Shown: piece by piece, positions 12,437 through 17,625 of the stretch | Numbering within the stretch: position 1 is the stretch's first letter | Layout: each line of letters starts with the position of its first letter | NCBI GenBank assembly: GCA_964612675.1 | Contig: CAZTDD010000140.1 | Span: 1 to 17,625, forward strand | Reading direction: 5' to 3' | Source: CAZTDD01 sp964612675 | Lineage (GTDB): Bacteria > Hinthialibacterota > Hinthialibacteria > Hinthialibacterales > JAKPRU01 | DNA: 17,625 bases | Notes under the pieces: model-generated | Seen by the model: only the letters and a program-made list of their open reading frames with translations | What the model was told of the DNA's origin: nothing | The model's database searches: none | Position numbers and translations under genes: made by a program

Positions 12437-14764
12437 ATGAACAGTGTCGATGTGGGGAAAAACGGTCCGTCTGTCGAAAAGCGGTTTCCCGGCGACCGCG
12501 CCCCTTTATTAACTGACGATCTGCATGGAATGATGAACCGGAATGTCTGGAACAGCTTACCTCCTGTACTCCTTACGCTTGTTGTTTTGTATCTCCTCTT
12601 CGCGATCGGTCATCTCTTTCTGCTGTCGAGCGGTGCCCGTGTCATCATGGTTGGTATCGCGCTTAGCACTGCGGCGATCTGTGCCGGTCTGTGGTTTGTT
12701 CTCCGGCGTCACCCGCCCAAACCGGATCATTCTCACTTATACGCGGCGTTTGTGGCTGGGTTGGTCCTGATCAACTGTCTGTCACATCTTTATCTCGTTC
12801 ATGAACCACGACAAACGACAAATGTTGCCTTGCTGATTGTCGGTGTTGGCTGTGTATTCCTTTCATACAAGTGGTTTTTCACCGTTGTGGTTGCTTCGGT
12901 GTTTTCCTGGGGGATTGTTGTCTGGGTGCTTGGTCCCTCCACGGAGTGGATCCACTTCGCGTTTCTGTTATTGGCTGCCTCTGCACTGTCTTCCGTCGTC
13001 CACCTGATCCGCGTTCGGAACTATCGCGCTCAATCGAAAATGATCGGAACACTCGAGGAATCGCAACAACGGGTCTATGAACAGGCGACACAACTCCAGG
13101 AAGCGACACGACTCCTTCGTGCTGAAGTCACGGACCGCAAATGGATGCAGAATCAGCTTCTGAAATTGTACAGCGCCGTGAAGCAAAGCGCTAATGTCAT
13201 CATTATCACCGATGTCGACGGAGTAATTGAATTTGTGAATCCCAAATTCACGGAGGTCACAGGATATACATCGGAGGAAGTGACCGGCAAAACTCCACGA
13301 ATCCTGAAGTCTGACGACACACCCCGACGCGAGTATGACGAACTCTGGAGAACGATACATTCCGGTAACGAATGGTACGGGGAATTCTACAATCGAAAGA
13401 AGTGCGGAGATCACTATTGGGCATCCTCCTCCATTTCTCCCATTCGGAATCAGGAGGGAGTAATCACCCATTTCCTCGCTGTTCAGGAAGACGTTACAGA
13501 AAAGAAACGGGCCCACGACGCCCTTCGTGAGAGCGAAATGCGAATCAGTACAATTTTAGATAATGTCATTGACGGACTTATCACCATCACCGAGGAAGGG
13601 ATCATTGAAACGTACAACAACGCCGCCGAAGAGATCTTCGGATACACAACGCAAGAGGCGATCGGTCATAATGTCGCAATCCTTATGCCCAAACCTCATT
13701 GCGCGAATCATATCGAATATATGGCTAGTTACCTTCGCACAGGTCGTAAAAAGGTCATCGGCATCGGTCGAGAAGTAACGGGGAAACGCAAAGATGGAAC
13801 GGAATTTCCTCTCGAACTTTCGGTAAGTGAGGTCCACCTGGGGGATCGCATTCTGTTTACGGGAATTGTGCGCGACATTACCGACCGGAAACTGGCGGAA
13901 GAAAGCCTTCGCCACGCAAAGGAGCAAGCCGAAGCGGCAAGCCTGGCGAAAAGCGAATTCTTGGCGAACATGAGCCATGAGCTGCGAACGCCTTTGAATT
14001 CTATTATTGGTTTCTCACAACTCTTGCTCAAAAACAAAAAGGGGAATTTACACGAAAGCGATGTGAAGTATCTCGAACGGATTTCAGAAAATGGCCACCA
14101 CTTGTTGGAAATCATCAACGATATTCTCGATCTGTCTAAAGTTGAAATGGGGCGGGAGACAATCGAGATTGGCACAACAGACATTGCGCTCCTGATTCGG
14201 GAAGTCGTGTCCCAGCTCGATGGACAAACGAAAGGGAAGAGTCTGGATCTGATTCTCGATGTTCCCGATAACCTGCATCAAATTGAAACAGACCCTGGGA
14301 AATTGCAACACATATTGAGTAACTTGATTGGGAATGCGATCAAATTCACTGAAGAGGGAAGCATAACGATCCGTGTTCATATCGAAGGTGAAATTCGGAG
14401 GCCGATACAAATCGACGTTTCCGATACCGGAATCGGAATACCCGAAGAAACAATCCCCTTCATTTTTGAGGCATTTCGCCAGGCGGACGGTACCACGAAG
14501 CGAAAGTATGGGGGGACGGGGCTGGGGCTCAGTATCTCGCGCAGGTTCTGCGATCTACTCGGTTACGAACTTTCCGTCGCCAGTCAGGTGGGCATCGGCT
14601 CCACGTTTAGTATCGTATTCTCCAGGGAGTATCGGGCAAACGAGGACATATCCGGCCCGATTTCTTCAGAACACTCCACACTTCCGACCGATAGGAGGGC
14701 GCTCACCAAAAGCGCGACAGAAGCGGTACTTCTCGAAGAACAAGGTCCGAGGCCGGGCGTGTAA
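12437..14764 (+). CDS. Membrane histidine kinase with six TM helices and two PAS domains
   Basis: Start ATG 12437 with GAGGAG 8 bases upstream; 775 residues. Six hydrophobic segments between about 38 and 200 form a membrane domain without a large periplasmic loop. A coiled-coil linker is followed by PAS1 (about 244-365, with ITDVDGVIEFVNPKF and NRKKCGDHYW) and PAS2 (about 370-495, with ITEEGIIETYNNAAEEIFGY). Next come HisKA with H514 (FLANMSHELRTPLNSIIGF) and HATPase_c with N-box NLIGNAIKFTEEG, G1 DTGIGIP and G2 GGTGLGLSIS. The kinase core is complete, and a tail of about 60 residues follows. It lacks a fused receiver, so phosphate must go to separate CheY-like proteins such as those encoded just upstream. 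Its kinase half is closely similar to that of the next gene, pointing to a tandem duplication. Confidence 0.92.
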   Translation: MNSVDVGKNGPSVEKRFPGDRAPLLTDDLHGMMNRNVWNSLPPVLLTLVVLYLLFAIGHLFLLSSGARVIMVGIALSTAAICAGLWFVLRRHPPKPDHSHLYAAFVAGLVLINCLSHLYLVHEPRQTTNVALLIVGVGCVFLSYKWFFTVVVASVFSWGIVVWVLGPSTEWIHFAFLLLAASALSSVVHLIRVRNYRAQSKMIGTLEESQQRVYEQATQLQEATRLLRAEVTDRKWMQNQLLKLYSAVKQSANVIIITDVDGVIEFVNPKFTEVTGYTSEEVTGKTPRILKSDDTPRREYDELWRTIHSGNEWYGEFYNRKKCGDHYWASSSISPIRNQEGVITHFLAVQEDVTEKKRAHDALRESEMRISTILDNVIDGLITITEEGIIETYNNAAEEIFGYTTQEAIGHNVAILMPKPHCANHIEYMASYLRTGRKKVIGIGREVTGKRKDGTEFPLELSVSEVHLGDRILFTGIVRDITDRKLAEESLRHAKEQAEAASLAKSEFLANMSHELRTPLNSIIGFSQLLLKNKKGNLHESDVKYLERISENGHHLLEIINDILDLSKVEMGRETIEIGTTDIALLIREVVSQLDGQTKGKSLDLILDVPDNLHQIETDPGKLQHILSNLIGNAIKFTEEGSITIRVHIEGEIRRPIQIDVSDTGIGIPEETIPFIFEAFRQADGTTKRKYGGTGLGLSISRRFCDLLGYELSVASQVGIGSTFSIVFSREYRANEDISGPISSEHSTLPTDRRALTKSATEAVLLEEQGPRPGV

Positions 14765-14858
14765 GTAACAAAGAGCGTGGCCGAAATGCGCGCTACCGGA
14801 TACTGTGCGGACAGGCCGCGATACTTTTGCTCGATATGATCATTGGAGTTCGAGTGTA

Positions 14859-17540
14859 ATGGAAAAGGCTGCATCTCCACCGAAATCTCCAATTCTAAAG
14901 CATTTCGCTTTGCTCTATATTCCTTTTCTAGCGTTCCTCTTTTTGTTTTCGCTACTGGTGTATCGTATTGAATCGAATTCCATCAGAACGATTATTGAAA
15001 CCGGCACAGATGGGTACGTCAGTCGACAGGCGAAAGAATTGCTACAGCATATCCGTTTTGTCGTTTCGGATCTGGTAATTCTTGCCAAAAACCATGATTT
15101 GCAGATGATGTTGGAGAGGAAGGATTACGATACTCACCGGAATGCTCTTGCGCAGGAATTCATGCATGTGTGCGAGGTGGAACGAGTATACGATCAGATA
15201 CGGTTTATTGATACGAAGGGCATGGAGGTTGTCCGTGTCAATTACTCCAACGGTCGGGCAGTTGTTGTACCTGAGGAAGAACTCCAGTCAAAGAAAGATC
15301 GCTACTACTTTCGGGAAGGCATTGCACTCGGAAACAACCAGATCTATATCTCCCCCTTCGATTTAAATATAGAGAACGGGGAAATCGAACAACCGCTGAA
15401 ACCGATGATTCGGTTTATCACGCCTGTGTTCGATTTCCAGGATAGAAAACGAGGCGTTTTGGTACTGAACTACCTCGGCAAGAATCTGCTGAAAGAGTTG
15501 AAAGAGTCTTTATCGTTTGTCCCGGGTGAGGCAATGCTCGTGAATTCGGAGGGATATTGGCTGAAAGGCCTTTGTTCCGAAGATGAATGGGGTTTCATGT
15601 ATGAAGATCGCATGACTCGGAGATTCGGGCATCGGTTTCCGGATGCGTGGCAGCGAATAGAAGGAATGAAGCGTGGGCAGTTGGCCTGTTCACTTTCGCC
15701 TCCATTTCCCCTTTGTTGGAAGAGACAGGAGCGGTTTCGGGTTCAACAAGAGGGGATCCAGGCGTGGATTTGCAGGCAGCATCGCCGGATTACCGCTGGT
15801 ATCTTGTCACGTTGGTGACGCCTGAGGTTTTTGCGACTGCGAACCGACCGTTTTTGCATAACCTTGCGGCGATCAATGCCATTCTAGCGCTTTTGATCGG
15901 GGGTATGTGCTGGCTTGTCAGCTGGGCGAAGATGAACCGCAAACTCGCAGAAAAGGCACTTCGACAAGCTCACGACGAGCTGGAGAAGAAAGTAGCGGAA
16001 CGTACCTCCGAAGTGAGCGAGGTTAATCGGCAACTGGTCACGGAAATCGCCGAACGAATGCGCGCCGAGCAGGAAGCAGCGATTTCTCATGCTCAAACCA
16101 AAGGGCTGCTTGACGCGGCCACTCAGGTCTCTGTTATCGCTACCAATCCGGAAGGTGTGATAACGCTCTTCAACAGTGGTGCCGAACGCATGCTCGGATA
16201 CAGTGCCGAAGAAATGATCGGAAAACAAACGCCGGAGCTTATTCATCTCGAGTCGGAGATCATTGCTCACGGCGAGCAATTGTCGAAGGAACTGGGACGG
16301 CCCGTCGAGGGGTTCGATGTTTTCGTAGCGAAGGCAAAAGAGGGGAGCTATGAAGAGAAGGAATGGACTTATGTCAGGAAAGACGGCACTCGCATAACCG
16401 TCATCCTCTCTGTGACCGCGGTACGGGATGAGGAGGGGACTATCTCCGGCTTTTTGGGGGTTGCACAGGATATCAGCGACCGAAAGGCGGCGGAAAAGGC
16501 TCTTCAAGAAAGCGAAGAACGTCTGCAGGATTTCCTCGATAATGCCAACGACTTGATCCAGAGTGTCTCTCCGGATGCTCGCCTGTTGTATGTGAATCGT
16601 GCCTGGAAAGAGACCCTCGGCTATTCCGACCACGACATTGCCAATCTCAGCCTGTTTGATATCGTTCCGCCGGAGCAACACCAACATTGTTCCGATCTCT
16701 TTCAACGAATCCTGCAAGGAGAAGCAGTCAGCGATATTGAAACGGTGTTCATCGCGAAAGACGGTAGGCGGATCATTGTGTCGGGAAGTGCGAACTGCCG
16801 TTTCGAGGATGGGACACCCGTCGCTACCCGGAGTATTTTCCGCGACATCACCGAAAGCAAACGAGCGGCGGAAGAGCTGAAGCGCGCGAAGGAAGAGGCG
16901 GAAGCCGCAAACCGCTCAAAAAGCGAGTTTCTTGCCAACATGAGTCATGAACTCCGCACGCCGTTGAACTCCATTATCGGTTTTTCAAACCTACTGCTCA
17001 AGAACAAAAAAGAGAATTTGCAGAATCAAGATATTTCCTATTTGCAGCGTGTATTGGACAACGGGAAACATTTATTGAATCTCATCAATGACATTCTCGA
17101 CCTTTCGAAAATCGAAGCAGGCCGCACAGAGTTGGAGATCGCTACCGTTTCCGTCAAAGACCTCATCGGGCTGACTGTCGCTCAATTTGAGGGGCAGGTG
17201 CAGAATCGCGACGTCGACTTGATCGTAGATGTCCCGGAGCCCTTGTCGACGATGGAGACGGACGAGGGGAAATTGAAACAAGTCCTGATAAACCTGCTTG
17301 GCAACGCGCTCAAATTCACTGAAGAAGGAAGTATTACCGTCCACGTGGACGCCGATCCCACAACACGCCAGCCGACACGCATTGATGTAATCGATACCGG
17401 GATCGGTATACCGAAGGAGAAAATGGAAGAGATTTTCGATGTTTTCCGTCAGGCGGATGCCAGTATCGGGCGCAAGTACGGGGGCACAGGACTCGGCCTA
17501 AGTATCTCACGTCGGTTTTGCCGGATGATGGGATACGATC
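14859..17540 (+). pseudogene. Cache/PAS-PAS histidine kinase, frameshifted and cut by IS630
   Basis: Start ATG 14859 with GGAG 10 bases upstream. TM1 (about residues 14-34) leads a periplasmic Cache-type sensor (VRVNYSNGRAVVVPEEEL, DRYYFREG, ISPFDLNIENGEIEQP). In the first frame the protein goes astray after KRGQ and stops at 15818. In the frame lacking one base, near 15681-15683, it continues as GLFTFASISPLLEE, then YRWYLVTLVTPEVF, TM2 (about 15850-15925), a coiled coil, PAS-A (about 16110-16490) and PAS-B (about 16520-16870). HisKA (FLANMSHELRTPLNSIIGF, His codon 16946) and HATPase_c (DTGIGIP, GGTGLGLSIS) follow. At 17541 the coding sequence (GYDL) meets an IS630 end, removing about the last 20-70 residues. 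Two lesions imply loss of function, unless the shift is a sequencing error. Confidence 0.85.
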
Positions 17541-17625
17541 TAGTGTCCTGTCCCAGAAATACGTTCGCACAGTCTTTCGATCTTCGCAAGAATAGAATCT
17601 GCGGTTGCTGTCCATACAAAAGGAT
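17540..17625 (-). CDS. IS630-family transposase, C-terminal end (runs off the window)
   Basis: Reading leftward from the right edge, the minus strand gives FVWTATADSILAK, a few more residues, and CERISGTGH, then TAG at 17542-17540. The FVWTxTAD...R(I/L)CxRISGTGH ending is the hallmark C-terminus of an IS630 (Tc1/mariner-like DDE) transposase subfamily. Only 27 residues are visible, so catalytic residues and intactness cannot be judged. The stop codon is completed by bases of the target TA, so the gene ends exactly at the element boundary. Confidence 0.85.
   Translation of the reverse strand, partial: PFVWTATADSILAKIERLCERISGTGH
17541..17625 (-). mobile_element. IS630-family insertion sequence, left end (as oriented here)
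   Basis: The kinase codons for GYDL (…GATCTA) change at 17541-17542 into TAGTGTCCTGTCCCAGAAAT, which carries the transposase end. IS630 elements insert at TA, often within CTAG, and the junction reads CTAG (17540-17543). The element extends beyond the window. Its other end and the lost kinase tail should lie to the right. Confidence 0.75.

Noticed and set aside
15884..16717. 277-residue minus-strand open frame
   Set aside because: It is antisense to the two PAS domains of the second kinase. The plus frame carries the conserved motifs.
1..17625. CRISPR array, tRNA, rRNA or riboswitch
   Set aside because: No regularly spaced direct repeats were seen and no tRNA-like or rRNA-like segment was recognised on reading both strands. 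All large intervals are explained by protein genes.

Overview
The window looks like part of a Gram-negative chromosome or metagenome contig of mixed base composition. A Tat-exported FAD oxidoreductase beside a sulfatase remnant, a secreted glycan-enzyme-like protein, a multi-BON envelope protein and many two-component genes suggest a carbohydrate-degrading environmental bacterium of the PVC, Poribacteria or Hydrogenedentes kind. That placement is inference. No rRNA, tRNA, CRISPR array or phage gene was seen.

Layout. Positions 1-450 hold the end of one very GC-rich plus-strand gene and the start of another. Near 450 the sequence switches abruptly to the interior of a minus-strand Tat/FAD oxidoreductase, which is therefore cut off. 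Behind it lies the C-terminal tail of a sulfatase. From 2155 come a six-BON-domain exported protein whose last domain is incomplete, a convergent secreted toroid-like enzyme (3672-5153, minus), an LHPP-like HAD phosphatase (5279-6073) and a 74-residue N-terminal stub of a flavoprotein (6128-6352).

The centre (6379-10946) is the most interesting part. It holds a membrane histidine kinase, an overlapping NtrC-type sigma-54 activator, and a small exported protein that joins Asp-rich calcium-type repeats to an LTxxQ (Spy/CpxP/ZraP-like) tail. The small protein has a well-formed -24/-12 promoter. A 16-bp inverted repeat, TCGACAAAAYYGTCGA, occurs twice upstream of that promoter and once upstream of the kinase gene. 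This resembles the ZraS-ZraR-ZraP envelope-stress circuit of enterobacteria, with a different effector, and a self-contained regulon can be proposed. A strong hairpin terminator closes it.

The right part (11069-17540) encodes a phosphorelay split into single-domain proteins: a CheY-like receiver, a free Hpt protein, a second CheY-like receiver, an intact six-TM double-PAS histidine kinase, and a paralogous Cache/double-PAS kinase. The second kinase has a -1 frameshift near 15682 and is cut at 17541 by the end of an IS630-family element. No DNA-binding output domain is present in this relay.

Several genes end abruptly at a boundary (about 450, 1765, 3646, 6337 and 17541). The neighbourhood is therefore either a decaying, rearranged region or partly an assembly chimera; only the IS630 junction has a visible cause.
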